A stretch of 64,000 nt of DNA from Gluconobacter vitians (GCF_015244565.1 NZ_JABCQG010000015.1:1-64000), one strand, 5' to 3'. Positions 43,822 to 53,540 are shown, counted from the stretch's first letter. Notes: generated from the letters alone by a model not told the origin. A program made the numbers and translations.

Positions 43822-45228
43822 GTGAAAAGACCCTGGCTCACGGCGAGCCTGATTTCGGTAATTGCCGTCATGGGCATGGCTGGCGTGCACCATGAGGCCC
43901 ATATGGAACTGGTCCGCGGCCTGTCGAGCTTTAGGGCCGCGCTTCCTCCGGGCACGACATTCACCTATGGCAGTGCAAAGCCAGCGATTCTCTCGCTGGG
44001 CGCAACGCTGACGGACATTACCCTGCGGGACGGCTCCATCACCCTGCGTGCCACCCGGATGCGGCTGGGCCATCCCCGCCCCACGCCGAACGGGGGGCTG
44101 TCGATCCGTTCGGTAGAAGTCCGCGAACCGTTTCTTCAGACCCCGACCCAGATCATCCATGGCAGCGCCCTCAGCCTGCGCCAGCTGATCCTGCCGCCCT
44201 CACGCCCGCCTGCAGACGGACAGTCCCGGATCGATCTTGCGCATATTGCCCTGGCCCATGGCCAGGTCGAGCAGTTCTCGGTGCAGAATCTTGCGCCCTC
44301 GCCATCACCCGGTCCGATCAACGTCCATGGCCTGTTCGCCAGCCGCATCACGCTGGACAACTACGGCCCCGCCCTCGTCACCACCCTGCGCAGTGATGGC
44401 GCAACCCTTGCCTATGAACGGACCGTCCACACACCGGGACAGAACCCGCAGCTTGTCAGCGGACAGGCGAGTCTGGAACGGCTGGATCTGAAACAGAAGG
44501 ACCTTGCGGCGCAGATTGCGGCTGTATGGGACCATCACCCGCTGCCTTCACATATGCCTCCTCCCCAGAGCTTCGCCGCCCACAATTTCAGGCTCAGCAT
44601 GACATCGGGGACAATCCGCCTCGATGATCTGCGTGGAACGGGAACCCTCGAGGACCAGACGGCCACGCTGACGCAGGATGTAAAAGGCTTCCATTTCCAG
44701 AGTGACGAAAAGCTCCCCTTTCCGATCAACGGGGCGAAGTCGACCGCTCATTATGTGCAGGTCTCCAATCTGGCGGAGCACACGTCACAGACCAATGCGA
44801 TCCTCACGATCCCTGACTTCGTGACGCTCAAAGCCAATGCCCGCATTATCCAGACAGATTTTGCAAACGGCCATTCCGCGCCGCAGCAGATTCTGCAATC
44901 CACGGCGCTTCAGAACATGACCGTCTCACTGCAGGGCGACAGGCTGCTCGATACCGGTTTTGCCCTGTCTGCCCGACAGGCCGGAAATGGCACGACCGCA
45001 GATCAGCTTCGCCAGAAGAGCAGTCAGGTCCTTCAAGGCGTGCTTTCGGTCAATCCTGCACTGGGCGCTGTCTCGGACTATGTTGCCAACCCGGCAGGCC
45101 GTACCCTGACAATAGCTTATGCTTCCAGGACGCCGATGTCCCTGAAGCTTCTCAACGAAGCTGTTTCTTCTCCGGCCGCGATGATGGCCTTTCTCACCTC
45201 TCCTGATCTGAAGGCTTCCGCAGAATGA
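43822..45228 (+). CDS. membrane-anchored periplasmic protein of unknown function
   Basis: 468 residues from GTG 43822, with aggaa about eight bases before; the longer ATG at 43702 lacks a site. A signal anchor (about 4-21, WLTASLISVIAVMGMAG) is followed by a long strand-rich periplasmic part: repeated alternating-hydrophobic segments such as ITLRDGSITLRATRMRLG and MSGTIRLDDLRGTGTLEDQ-like regions recall AsmA/DUF945-type lipid-transfer proteins, but no motif proves it. Coupled to the next gene by a four-base overlap. Confidence 0.6.
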   Translation: MKRPWLTASLISVIAVMGMAGVHHEAHMELVRGLSSFRAALPPGTTFTYGSAKPAILSLGATLTDITLRDGSITLRATRMRLGHPRPTPNGGLSIRSVEVREPFLQTPTQIIHGSALSLRQLILPPSRPPADGQSRIDLAHIALAHGQVEQFSVQNLAPSPSPGPINVHGLFASRITLDNYGPALVTTLRSDGATLAYERTVHTPGQNPQLVSGQASLERLDLKQKDLAAQIAAVWDHHPLPSHMPPPQSFAAHNFRLSMTSGTIRLDDLRGTGTLEDQTATLTQDVKGFHFQSDEKLPFPINGAKSTAHYVQVSNLAEHTSQTNAILTIPDFVTLKANARIIQTDFANGHSAPQQILQSTALQNMTVSLQGDRLLDTGFALSARQAGNGTTADQLRQKSSQVLQGVLSVNPALGAVSDYVANPAGRTLTIAYASRTPMSLKLLNEAVSSPAAMMAFLTSPDLKASAE

Positions 45229-46148
45229 CGACTGGCGACATTCCGCAGCCCGCTGTACCGGCACAGGGTCCGGTCTGCATCATCGGTGCAAGCGGCCGTT
45301 CAGGATCGGCGCTCTGCCGCGCGCTTCTGGCCGAAGGTCAGAAGATCATCGCTGTCGTACGCAGTCAGGGCAATCTTGCGCCTGACATCGCCCAGGCCTG
45401 CCTTGCCGTCCGTATTGCTGATCTGACGGACAGCAGCACGCTTCCGCTCGCATTCGAAGACGCGGCTGTCGTCGTCAATACGGCCCATGCACGTCATCTT
45501 CCGGCCATTCTGGCAGCCACGAAAGCCCCTGTCGTTGCTCTGGGCAGCACGCGCAAGTTCACGCGCTGGCCAGACGATCACGGACGTGGGGTTCTGGCGG
45601 GAGAAGCGGCGCTGAAAGCCGATGGGCGGCCTTCAATCATTCTGCACCCAACCATGATCTATGGGGCGCAGGGCGAAGACAACGTGCAGCGGCTGGCCAA
45701 GCTTCTGGAACGCCTGCCGGTCATCCCGCTCCCAGGCGGCGGTCGCGCACTGGTGCAACCCATCGACCAGCGGGATGTGACACGCTGTCTGGTCTCGGCC
45801 ATTCATCTGATCCAGAAGGGTGAGGTCACAGGCCCGGAAAGCATTGTGATCGCCGGTCCGGCTGCGGTCGCCTACCGGACGTTCGTACGTATGGTGCTGT
45901 ATTTTGCAGGGCTTGGCGGACGTCCCATCATGTCCCTGCCGGGATGGCTGCTGATGGCACTGTCACACATAACGCACCATATTCGCAGACTGCCGCAGAT
46001 TGCGCCGGAAGAAGTCCGGCGGCTGCTGGAAGACAAGAATTTTGATGTGGGCCCGATGGAAAGCCGGCTGGGTGTCACACCCGTACCGCTTGCCAACGGG
46101 CTTCATCATCTGTTCGGACGCCGGTCCCACCAGAACCGGGATCCCTGA
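45225..46148 (+). CDS. NAD(P)-binding atypical SDR (NmrA-like) protein
   Basis: 307 residues. The nucleotide fold is clear at the start: VCIIGASGRSGSALCRALLA (about 17-36), with DLTDSSTLPLAFEDA and the HPTMIYGAQGEDN segment in place of the usual Tyr-Lys site. C-terminal region is hydrophobic at about 225-245. Such proteins are oxidoreductase-like sensors or act on quinones and lipids. It is co-translated with the membrane-anchored protein before it. A hairpin follows the stop. Confidence 0.75.
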   Translation: MTTGDIPQPAVPAQGPVCIIGASGRSGSALCRALLAEGQKIIAVVRSQGNLAPDIAQACLAVRIADLTDSSTLPLAFEDAAVVVNTAHARHLPAILAATKAPVVALGSTRKFTRWPDDHGRGVLAGEAALKADGRPSIILHPTMIYGAQGEDNVQRLAKLLERLPVIPLPGGGRALVQPIDQRDVTRCLVSAIHLIQKGEVTGPESIVIAGPAAVAYRTFVRMVLYFAGLGGRPIMSLPGWLLMALSHITHHIRRLPQIAPEEVRRLLEDKNFDVGPMESRLGVTPVPLANGLHHLFGRRSHQNRDP

Positions 46149-46165
46149 TCCTCAGCGGATCAGGG
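46143..46165 (+). terminator. hairpin between convergent genes
   Basis: Perfect 9-bp stem ccctgatcc/ggatcaggg with a 5-base loop starts within the last codons of the SDR-like gene and lies between two convergent genes. There is no T-tract, so it may act with Rho or not at all. Confidence 0.45.
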
Positions 46166-46178
46166 CCTCCGCGCCGGA

Positions 46179-47600
46179 TCAGTTGCGGGAATAAACGTCC
46201 TCGATCCGAACGATATCGTCTTCGCCCAGATAGGGCCCGGACTGCACTTCGATCAGCGTCAGCGGGATCCGGCCTGGGTTTTCCAGACGGTGCACACAGC
46301 CCAGCGGCAGATAGATGCTCTCGTTTTCACGCACCATGAGCTGGTCGGCATCACGGGTCACGAGCGCAGTGCCTCCCACGACAACCCAGTGCTCGGCACG
46401 ATGGAAATGCTTCTGCAGCGAGAGCTTCTGGCCTGGCTCGACCACGATCCGCTTCACCTGGAAGCGGTCCGCCTGGATCAGGCTCTCATAGAAGCCCCAG
46501 GGGCGATACATGCGGTTATGGGCCACCGCTTCCTTGCGTCCTGCCTTCTTCAGGCGGCTGACCATGTGCTTGACGTCCTGCGCCCGGTCACGATGCGAGA
46601 CCATAACCGCATCCTGCGTCACGACCACGACCAGATCTTCAACGCCGGCGACCGTGGCAACGATCCCGTCTGAACGGACATAGCAGTTGCGCGCACCATC
46701 AAGGAAAACATCCCCGAACGTGGCATTTCCGGCTTCGTCCTTGGACGTCAGTTCCCACAGTGCATCCCAGCTGCCGATATCCGACCAGCCGAATGTTCCC
46801 GGCACGACGGCCGCACGTTTTGTCCGCTCGGCCACGGCATAATCCACGGAAATATCCGGCGCCTGACGGAAGCTGGCATCATCGAGACGGTCAAAGTCGA
46901 GATCGCTCTTGCGGGTCCGGACAGCCTGCCCGACATGCTCGTAAATCGACGGCTCGAAACTCTCTATTTCGGAAAGGAACACGCCGGCCTGCGTGACGAA
47001 CATGCCGGAGTTCCACAGATAGCGGCCATCGCGGAAAAACGTCTCTGCCGTGGCAACATCAGGCTTTTCGACAAAGCGGGACACTTCATAAACGTCCTCC
47101 AGCCCCGGCAGAGCCGCGCCGCTCTCAATATAGCCGTACCCTGTCTCGACACGCGTCGGCTTCATTCCGAACGTGACGATCCTTCCCTGGGCCGCAGCGG
47201 CGACAGCATGTTCCAGAGCGGAATACAGCGCAGCCTCATCGGTGATCGCTGCATCCGCGGCCATCACCCACAGAATGGCATCGGGATCGGTTTCGGCCAC
47301 GAGGAACGCCGCAGCGGCAATGGCCGGTGCCGAATTGCGACCTACGGGTTCAAGCACGATCCGGGCATCTTCGATTCCGACATCCCGCAACTGCTCTGCC
47401 ACGATAAAGCGATGTTCGGCATTACAGATTACGATCGGTGCAGCCAATCCCGCCCGGGCGCCCCGCAGCGCGGTCTCCTGGATCAGGGTCTTATCCGACA
47501 GGAGCGGCCAGAACTGCTTGGGATAGCTGCTGCGCGAAACCGGCCACAGACGACTGCCTGACCCGCCGGAGAGAATGACTGGAACGATCTTCTGGGACAT
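46179..47600 (-). CDS. manC: mannose-1-phosphate guanylyltransferase / mannose-6-phosphate isomerase
   Basis: 473 residues. It makes GDP-mannose for exopolysaccharide or lipopolysaccharide. N-terminal pyrophosphorylase signature VILSGGSGSRLWPVSRSSYP with KQFWPLL, then GRNSAPAIAAAA, ETGYGYIESG and FVEKPD. The C-terminal cupin isomerase has GQKLSLQKHFHRAEHWVVV with His ligands and RLENPGRIPLTLIEVQSGPY. Bifunctional AlgA/XanB/ManC layout. It stands alone here, without an obvious polysaccharide cluster. Confidence 0.93.
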   Translation of the reverse strand: MSQKIVPVILSGGSGSRLWPVSRSSYPKQFWPLLSDKTLIQETALRGARAGLAAPIVICNAEHRFIVAEQLRDVGIEDARIVLEPVGRNSAPAIAAAAFLVAETDPDAILWVMAADAAITDEAALYSALEHAVAAAAQGRIVTFGMKPTRVETGYGYIESGAALPGLEDVYEVSRFVEKPDVATAETFFRDGRYLWNSGMFVTQAGVFLSEIESFEPSIYEHVGQAVRTRKSDLDFDRLDDASFRQAPDISVDYAVAERTKRAAVVPGTFGWSDIGSWDALWELTSKDEAGNATFGDVFLDGARNCYVRSDGIVATVAGVEDLVVVVTQDAVMVSHRDRAQDVKHMVSRLKKAGRKEAVAHNRMYRPWGFYESLIQADRFQVKRIVVEPGQKLSLQKHFHRAEHWVVVGGTALVTRDADQLMVRENESIYLPLGCVHRLENPGRIPLTLIEVQSGPYLGEDDIVRIEDVYSRN

Positions 47601-47840
47601 GAGGGCTTACGCTTTTTCATCCACGTGTATGGGGGCCATGCGGCCTGCCCAAAGGACCGGCACCATACATGAAGGCAGCGGCCTTTCCAATTTGGGACCC
47701 TCACCGCCCCGACTGCATGAGCACTCCAAAGGAAGGAGGAAAATGTCAGATATACATTCTGACACATTGACTGCCACCGTCATGGGGTTTTCTTATTCCT
47801 CCGAAAGAGGGCATGGATCTGCCCGCGGAGAAACACATCC

Positions 47841-48773
47841 ATGAAGCAGAACATTTTCTCCTCAGGCATCCTGCTGGCGCTTCTGGGCTATGCCGCTTTC
47901 TCGATCAGCGACGCCTGCTCGAAAGGACTCGCCGGGCATCTCGACCCTTTTGAAGTTGCGTTTTCAGGCGGCGTGTTCGGCTTCATTCTGCTGCCCTTCA
48001 TCCGCCGTCCGGACGAACCCTATTCCGACATCTTCGCGACAACGCGCCCGGGCATGTGGATCCTGCGCGCCGTTTCGACATTCGTTTCAACGGCTGCCAG
48101 CGTCATGGCCTTCATGCTGCTGCCCATGCCAGAAGCCCTGTCGCTGATGTTCCTGATGCCGTTTTTCGTCACCATCATTTCCGTGACGATCCTCAAGGAA
48201 AAGGTCTCGTTCTGGACCTGGCTTTCCGTCGCGGTCGGATTTCTCGGCGTGCTGATCGTCCTGCGGCCCGGCGCCCGGACATTCCATCTGGGCCATGTCT
48301 GCGCCATCGTCGCAGCCCTCGCCAATGCCAGCAGCGTCGTGGCGTACCGACTGGCGGGAGACGGGAGCGCACGGCTTTCCCTGTTCGGATCAAGTCTGTT
48401 CGGCCCGCTGATCGGCGACGGCCTGCTCATGATCACCCATGCGTCCTGGCCGCATGGTCTGAAGGTCTGGGCCATCCTGTTTGGATATGGCTTCCTCGCC
48501 GCTCTGGGTCAGCTTTTCATGATGATGGCCACAGCCGTCGCCCCCGCGAACCGGGTTGCCCTTCCGCAATACAGCCAGATGGTCTGGGCGGTGGCGTTCA
48601 GCTATATGCTGTTTCACCAGCCGCTGGACACCTGGACATTCGTCGGGATCGTCGTCGTGACGCTTTCGGGAATGCTGAACTGGATCCGGCAGAAACTGCG
48701 CTTCGAGCGCATGGCACTGGAAGAGCACTGGGAACACCGGCATCACCATCAGGTCGATGCAGCAAAACCCTAG
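47841..48773 (+). CDS. EamA/DMT-family transporter
   Basis: 310 residues with ggag at 47826-47829. Ten membrane helices in two EamA repeats (about 10-140 and 148-288), with the pattern ILKEKVSFWTWLSVAVGFLG and LVVLRPG-like end of the first repeat and FHQPLDTWTFVGIVVVTLSG at the end of the second. DMT transporters carry metabolites such as amino acids or nucleotides; substrate is unknown. The tail is His-rich (EHWEHRHHHQ). Confidence 0.88.
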   Translation: MKQNIFSSGILLALLGYAAFSISDACSKGLAGHLDPFEVAFSGGVFGFILLPFIRRPDEPYSDIFATTRPGMWILRAVSTFVSTAASVMAFMLLPMPEALSLMFLMPFFVTIISVTILKEKVSFWTWLSVAVGFLGVLIVLRPGARTFHLGHVCAIVAALANASSVVAYRLAGDGSARLSLFGSSLFGPLIGDGLLMITHASWPHGLKVWAILFGYGFLAALGQLFMMMATAVAPANRVALPQYSQMVWAVAFSYMLFHQPLDTWTFVGIVVVTLSGMLNWIRQKLRFERMALEEHWEHRHHHQVDAAKP

Positions 48774-48807
48774 GACCAATATTGAGATTTTTTGGGGAGA
48801 GGATTGC

Positions 48808-48884
48808 TGGGGCGAATGACGGGGATCGAACCCGCGACAACCGGTACCACAAACCGGCGCTCTACCAACTGAGCTACATCCGCC
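48808..48884 (-). tRNA. tRNA-His (anticodon GTG)
   Basis: Read leftwards, a full cloverleaf can be folded: acceptor gcggatg/cattcgc, D stem gctc, anticodon arm ccggt-ttgtggt-accgg with GTG at 48850-48848, T arm gcggg-ttcgatc-cccgt, and encoded CCA. The extra G before position 1 (48884) and C at the discriminator position are the tRNA-His hallmarks. Confidence 0.96.
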
Positions 48885-48984
48885 ACACAGCGACGCATTC
48901 TCTAGAGGAAGGTGGGGGCTGTCGTCCAGTCCCCTGAAGCAATTTTTTTCATGCTCCGGGTTTTTCCGACGGCCCCACCCCGGA

Positions 48985-49848
48985 TCAGATCACCGGGGTA
49001 CCACCGGTGACCGCAATCGTGGCACCGGAAACATAGCTGGCTTCATCGCTTGCGAGGAAAACATAGGCTCCGGCCAGTTCTGCCGGCTGCCCTGGGCGCT
49101 TCATCGGCGTATCAGCGCCAAAGCGTTCCACATGCTCGACATCCATGGTCGCGGGAATCAGCGGCGTCCAGATCGGGCCGGGAGCGACCACGTTGGAACG
49201 GATTCCCTTCTCGCCCAGCAGTTGGGCCAGACCACCGCTGAAGTTCTGGATGGCGCTCTTGGTCGCAGAATAGGCCAGAAGCTTCGGCTTGGGCTGATCG
49301 GCGTTGACTGAAACCGTATGGATCAATGCACCACCCCGCGGCATGTGCGGCAAGGCCAGACGCGACAGCCGGAACGCGGAACCGGCATTGATGTCAAATG
49401 TCTTGTCCCATTCCTCCTCACTGACATCCGCCAGTGAGGACCGCTCGATCTGGAACGCGGCATTATTCACCAGAATGTCGATCTGCCCGAATTCCGCGAC
49501 CGTGCGGTCCACGAGTTCCGCACAGATGTCCCGGTCCCGCAGGTCTCCCGGCACCAGAAGGGCGCGTCGGCCTGCCTTTTTGATCCAGTTCTCCGTTTCG
49601 CGGGCATCGTCCATTTCTTCGGGCAGGAAGGAGATGACAACATCCGCCCCTTCACGGGCAAAGGCGATGGCAACAGCCCGTCCAATCCCGGAATCGCCCC
49701 CCGTGATGATCGCGGTTTTTCCACGCAGCCGGTCATGGCCGACATAGCTCTGTTCGCCATGATCGGGCTTCGGCGTCATAAGAGACGTCTGTCCCGGAAT
49801 GTGATCCTGATGCGGCGTGTTGAACGGCGGGGACGGATAATTGGCCAT
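48985..49848 (-). CDS. short-chain dehydrogenase/reductase (YhdN/YghA-like)
   Basis: 287 residues from ATG 49848 (MANYPSPPF) with ggag before it; the open frame runs further upstream without support. A 45-residue Pro/His-rich N-terminal segment precedes the Rossmann fold (TAIITGGDSGIGRAVAIAFA). Catalytic residues: Ser in IHTVSVNAD, Tyr-x-x-x-Lys in LAYSATKSAI. The C-terminus ATIAVTGGTPVI is typical. Relatives are NAD(P)-dependent oxidoreductases of the general-stress type; substrate unknown. Confidence 0.85.
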   Translation of the reverse strand: MANYPSPPFNTPHQDHIPGQTSLMTPKPDHGEQSYVGHDRLRGKTAIITGGDSGIGRAVAIAFAREGADVVISFLPEEMDDARETENWIKKAGRRALLVPGDLRDRDICAELVDRTVAEFGQIDILVNNAAFQIERSSLADVSEEEWDKTFDINAGSAFRLSRLALPHMPRGGALIHTVSVNADQPKPKLLAYSATKSAIQNFSGGLAQLLGEKGIRSNVVAPGPIWTPLIPATMDVEHVERFGADTPMKRPGQPAELAGAYVFLASDEASYVSGATIAVTGGTPVI

Positions 49849-50078
49849 GATGGTCTCCGGATGAGGAATGGTCAGTGCCGTCCCAACGCAGCGACGCCTC
49901 CGGATGTTCAATTCGTAACACCAACGTCCTGCTGGAAAGTCTTTGAGGCATTGTCCGTGCCTCATGGTCATTCCGCATCTTCAATCCTGAAGCGAGCCGG
50001 GTTAGACTGTGTGCCTCATTGCCGCGCCGGGCCTGAATACGTCGCACCCTGTTCACGCCCTACGCTCAAGGATCCTGC

Positions 50079-51533
50079 ATGACTCCCGCTCTCTATCGTC
50101 GCCAGTGGGCACAGAACCCGCTGCGCGAAGTGCTGGCCGGAATGGTCGGCACTTTTGCCCTCATTCCCGAGGTCATTGCCTTCTCCTATATCGCCGGCGT
50201 CTCCCCGGCCGTCTCGCTGTTCGCGTCCTTCGTCATTTCCGTCTCGATCGCCATTTTCGGCGGCCGCCCAGGCATGATTTCCGGTGCGGCCGGTTCGGTG
50301 GCTCTGGTTGCGGCACCGCTGGTGCACGCTCATGGCGTGCAGGCTATGCTGCTTGCGACGCTTGTCGCCGGTGCGTTTCAGGTCGTGTTTGGTCTGCTAC
50401 GCCTTCAGGCCGTCATGCGGTTCGTGCCAGCCGAAGTTCGCACGGGCTTCGTCAACGCGCTGGCCATCATGATCTTTTCTGCACAGGTGCCGCAGATGCT
50501 GGGCGTGACCTGGCACACCTATGCGCTGATCGCGCTGGGCCTCGTTATCATCTATCTGCTGCCCCGTCTGTCAGACGCCATCCCCTCGCCGCTGATCTGC
50601 ATCGTTATTCTGACTGCCATCACGATGCTGCATCCGATGCCGGTTCATACCGTCTCGGATCTTGGCGACCTGCCCACCGGCCTGCCCAGTCTGACCTTCC
50701 CGCATATCGCCCTGAACTGGGCCACATGGTCGGTCGTGCTGCCCTACGCGCTGGCCATGGCTGCCGTTGGTCTGCTGGAATCCATGATGACGGCCTCTGT
50801 TGTCGATGACATTACCGACACTCATGGTGACCAGCGCATGGAATGCACGGGCCTCGGCATTTCCAACATTCTCGTCGGCGCATTTGGCGGCATCGCGGGC
50901 TGCGGCATGATTGGCCAGACCGTCGGCAATTTGCGCTATGGCGGTCGCGGACGGCTGTCCACCTTCACCGCTGGCGCGTTCCTACTGGCCCTCATGGTTC
51001 TGCTGCATCGCTGGGTCGGGCAGGTTCCGATGGCTGCCCTTGTTGCCATCATGATCATGGTCTCCGCCAGCACATTCTCCTGGAGCAGCCTGCGCGATCT
51101 GACCCGCCATCCGCGCCTGTCCAGCCTGACCATGCTCGTCACTGTCGCCGTGGTCGTCATGACCCACGATCTGGCCGCAGGCGTTGCGGTCGGTGTCATG
51201 CTCTCGGGCGTATTCTTCGCCTGGCATGCCGCAAAGCTTTTGCGCGTCACGGAAGAGCGGTCGGGCGAGACGCTGACATACCGGGCCTCCGGACAGGTCT
51301 TTTTTGCATCCGCAGACAGCCTGTCCGATGCCATCGACTACCATACTGATGCCAAGACCGTGGTTCTCGACCTCACCCATGCGCGTTTCTGGGACATCAC
51401 CTCGGTACAGGTTCTGGAGAAGATCATCGGCAAGCTCCAGTCCCACGGCCATACGGTCGAAGTCACGGGGCTTCATCATGACCAGCATGGCATCATCGCC
51501 ACGCAGTCGAATGAGAGCCTGCTCGCACTGTAA
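50079..51533 (+). CDS. SulP-family anion transporter with STAS domain
   Basis: 484 residues. The membrane part (about 10-385, 10-14 helices) begins REVLAGMVGTFALIPEVIAF and includes SAQVPQMLGVTWH and FGGIAGCGMIGQTVGN, as in SulP carriers. A C-terminal STAS domain (about 400-480) shows VVLDLTHARFWDITSVQVLE. SulP proteins carry sulfate, bicarbonate or other anions; molybdate transport is also known for some. Which anion is unknown. Aagga precedes the ATG. Confidence 0.88.
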   Translation: MTPALYRRQWAQNPLREVLAGMVGTFALIPEVIAFSYIAGVSPAVSLFASFVISVSIAIFGGRPGMISGAAGSVALVAAPLVHAHGVQAMLLATLVAGAFQVVFGLLRLQAVMRFVPAEVRTGFVNALAIMIFSAQVPQMLGVTWHTYALIALGLVIIYLLPRLSDAIPSPLICIVILTAITMLHPMPVHTVSDLGDLPTGLPSLTFPHIALNWATWSVVLPYALAMAAVGLLESMMTASVVDDITDTHGDQRMECTGLGISNILVGAFGGIAGCGMIGQTVGNLRYGGRGRLSTFTAGAFLLALMVLLHRWVGQVPMAALVAIMIMVSASTFSWSSLRDLTRHPRLSSLTMLVTVAVVVMTHDLAAGVAVGVMLSGVFFAWHAAKLLRVTEERSGETLTYRASGQVFFASADSLSDAIDYHTDAKTVVLDLTHARFWDITSVQVLEKIIGKLQSHGHTVEVTGLHHDQHGIIATQSNESLLAL

Positions 51534-51615
51534 GGCCTGGCAGGACCTGAAATCGCAAAACCGTGCGGATGCCTGACTGTTATAAAGGCATCCCCGAGCG
51601 GTCCGGAGAGACGCG

Positions 51616-52278
51616 TTGCGCAGCATGATTGATTTCAGTTCCTGGCACAGCCTGCTGGCCACCCTGATCGGGCTGGCGCTTTTCACGCTGATTGGCGTCG
51701 GCATCCGCCTGCTGACGATGCTGACCATCCAGCAGCGCCGGGAGCGGATGAACCGCCAGATCAACGAGCGCCTCCGCGTCCTGATGGCGGCCTATCGCAC
51801 ATTGGGTGGTTCGTTCACTGGCACCCTGCTTGTGGATCCGACGCACAAGCGGGATCTGGGACCTGACCAGCTTTCCGGCTCGGATCGCAACCGCCGCATC
51901 CGCGATGCCGTCGAAGCCGCGCTGTCCGACATTATCCTGCTTGGAACGGAAGAGCAGGTCCGGATGGCGGGCCGCGCGGCGGCGGAGCTGGTGGCCGGAC
52001 GCCCTGTCCCCACCCATGATCTGGTGGTGTCCCTGCGCAACTTCATCCGCAAGGCCCTGAACCTTGAAAGCCTGCCCTCCGATCTCGTCCTGCCCGAACA
52101 GGGGCCTGCCCGCCCCTCCTCGAATGGCGGCAACAAGGGTGACGGCAAGGAAGGCGGAAAAGGCGGCGGAGGAGGAGGTGGTGGTGGTGATGGCGGTGGT
52201 GGAGGCGGTGGCATGGGCATGCAGGGCGGAACGGACCCGGCCTTGCACCATTCGGAGACGGACAGTCACAGTCTGTAA
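51616..52278 (+). CDS. membrane-anchored protein with glycine-rich tail, function unknown
   Basis: 220 residues. Start TTG 51616 is preferred over ATG 51625 because ggagag (51604-51609) is well placed for it. One N-terminal helix (about 14-36, LATLIGLALFTLIGVGIRLL), an Arg/Glu-rich helical cytoplasmic part (about 38-150; EAALSDIILLGTEEQVRMAG), then an 40-residue tail almost only of Gly with some Lys, Asp and Met. I do not recognise the family. Sits between SulP and OpgC-like genes, both plus strand. Confidence 0.65.
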   Translation: MRSMIDFSSWHSLLATLIGLALFTLIGVGIRLLTMLTIQQRRERMNRQINERLRVLMAAYRTLGGSFTGTLLVDPTHKRDLGPDQLSGSDRNRRIRDAVEAALSDIILLGTEEQVRMAGRAAAELVAGRPVPTHDLVVSLRNFIRKALNLESLPSDLVLPEQGPARPSSNGGNKGDGKEGGKGGGGGGGGGDGGGGGGGMGMQGGTDPALHHSETDSHSL

Positions 52279-52352
52279 TTCCGTCCAATCTTTAATCCGA
52301 CCGTAACGAGTCACCCATACCCCTGCCCCCGCACTGACGGTAAGAAGAAGTC

Positions 52353-53540
52353 ATGGAGCCGCCCCAACCGCCCCCAGCAGCTTTAGCGCGCAAGAATCCC
52401 CGCGATCACCGTGTGGATGCGCTGCGTGGCATCGCCCTGTTGATGATGCTCGTGGATCATGTTCCCGATGATCTGCTCAACCGCATCACCATCCGCAATT
52501 TCGGTTTTGCGGACGCGGCCGAGATCTTCGTCATGCTAGCGGGCTATGCGTCCTATCTGGCCTATGGTCGCCTGATCGACCGGCAGGGCTGGAAAAGCGG
52601 CATCCATCGTATTTTTGGACGCTGCGTCAGACTGTATCTGTACCAGACCGGCATGACACTGGTTTTCGTCTGGACCGTGCGCCAGTGGCGGCACTACCAG
52701 CCGCTGCCCGAATACACGATCGAACCTCAGCTTGCGCATGGCTATAGCTGGCTATGGCGCATCCTGACCTTCGATGCGCTGCCGAGCTATCTGAACATCC
52801 TGCCGCTTTATGTCGTGCTTCTGGCGCTGTTCCCGCTGATCTACTGGGTTCTCAAGCGCAGTGTATGGCTGCTGCTGGCGCTCAGCATCGGTATCTGGGC
52901 TATTGCCAATCTCGATCCGCGCATTACCATCCCGAACTGGCTTGATCCCAATGGCTGGTATCTCAATCCGTTTGGCTGGCAGTTTCTCTATATTCTGGGG
53001 ATTCTGGGTGCGGTCTGGGCCTCGAAACATAATGGCGATCTGCCGTATCGTCCCTGGGCCAAGGTCCTGTGCCTGACCTATCTGGCGGGCGCTTTCGTAC
53101 TGTGCTTTCCGTATGAATACTGGCACGTCCCGTTTCTGCGGGTTTTTCCGGCCCCACCCAATACCGGCAAATCCACGCTGGCCATCTGGCGCCTGCTGGA
53201 CATCATGGCGATCTTCTATCTGGTGCAGTCGTCCAAGGCCCTGCGCCGCATTTCCGCCGACCGGATCGGCCAGAGCCTCGCTTTGCTCGGACGGAACTCG
53301 CTGGAAGTCTTTGCTTGCAGCACGGTGCTGGACCTGCTGGGACGGCTGATGTTCGCGAGCTTCGGCATCGATCTGTGGGATCAGCTCGTGATGAACGTGG
53401 TCGGCCTTGGCCTGACCTACGCGCTGGCCATTCCACTGGATCGTGCCCGCCAGCGCGCCAGGGCCGCCCGCCTCTCCCCCGGCGCTGCACAGGCTGTGTC
53501 AGCGCCCAAAGAGGAAGGTCTCAGGCTTCCGGGCGGATGA
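52353..53540 (+). CDS. opgC: OpgC-like membrane acyltransferase
   Basis: 395 residues with about ten helices. The start HRVDALRGIALLMMLVDHVP is the OpgC/acyltransferase-3 signature with its His-Arg-Asp pattern, and FADAAEIFVMLAGYASYLAYG follows, as in OpgC. OpgC adds succinyl groups to osmoregulated periplasmic glucans. Substrate is inferred. Its last 20 bases overlap the end of hflX on the opposite strand. Confidence 0.82.
   Translation: MEPPQPPPAALARKNPRDHRVDALRGIALLMMLVDHVPDDLLNRITIRNFGFADAAEIFVMLAGYASYLAYGRLIDRQGWKSGIHRIFGRCVRLYLYQTGMTLVFVWTVRQWRHYQPLPEYTIEPQLAHGYSWLWRILTFDALPSYLNILPLYVVLLALFPLIYWVLKRSVWLLLALSIGIWAIANLDPRITIPNWLDPNGWYLNPFGWQFLYILGILGAVWASKHNGDLPYRPWAKVLCLTYLAGAFVLCFPYEYWHVPFLRVFPAPPNTGKSTLAIWRLLDIMAIFYLVQSSKALRRISADRIGQSLALLGRNSLEVFACSTVLDLLGRLMFASFGIDLWDQLVMNVVGLGLTYALAIPLDRARQRARAARLSPGAAQAVSAPKEEGLRLPGG

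Noticed and set aside
52170-52220. Glycine codon run (gga/ggt repeats) as a simple-sequence artefact
   Set aside because: The repeat lies in frame inside a gene with a good start and normal N-terminal part, so I keep it as coding.
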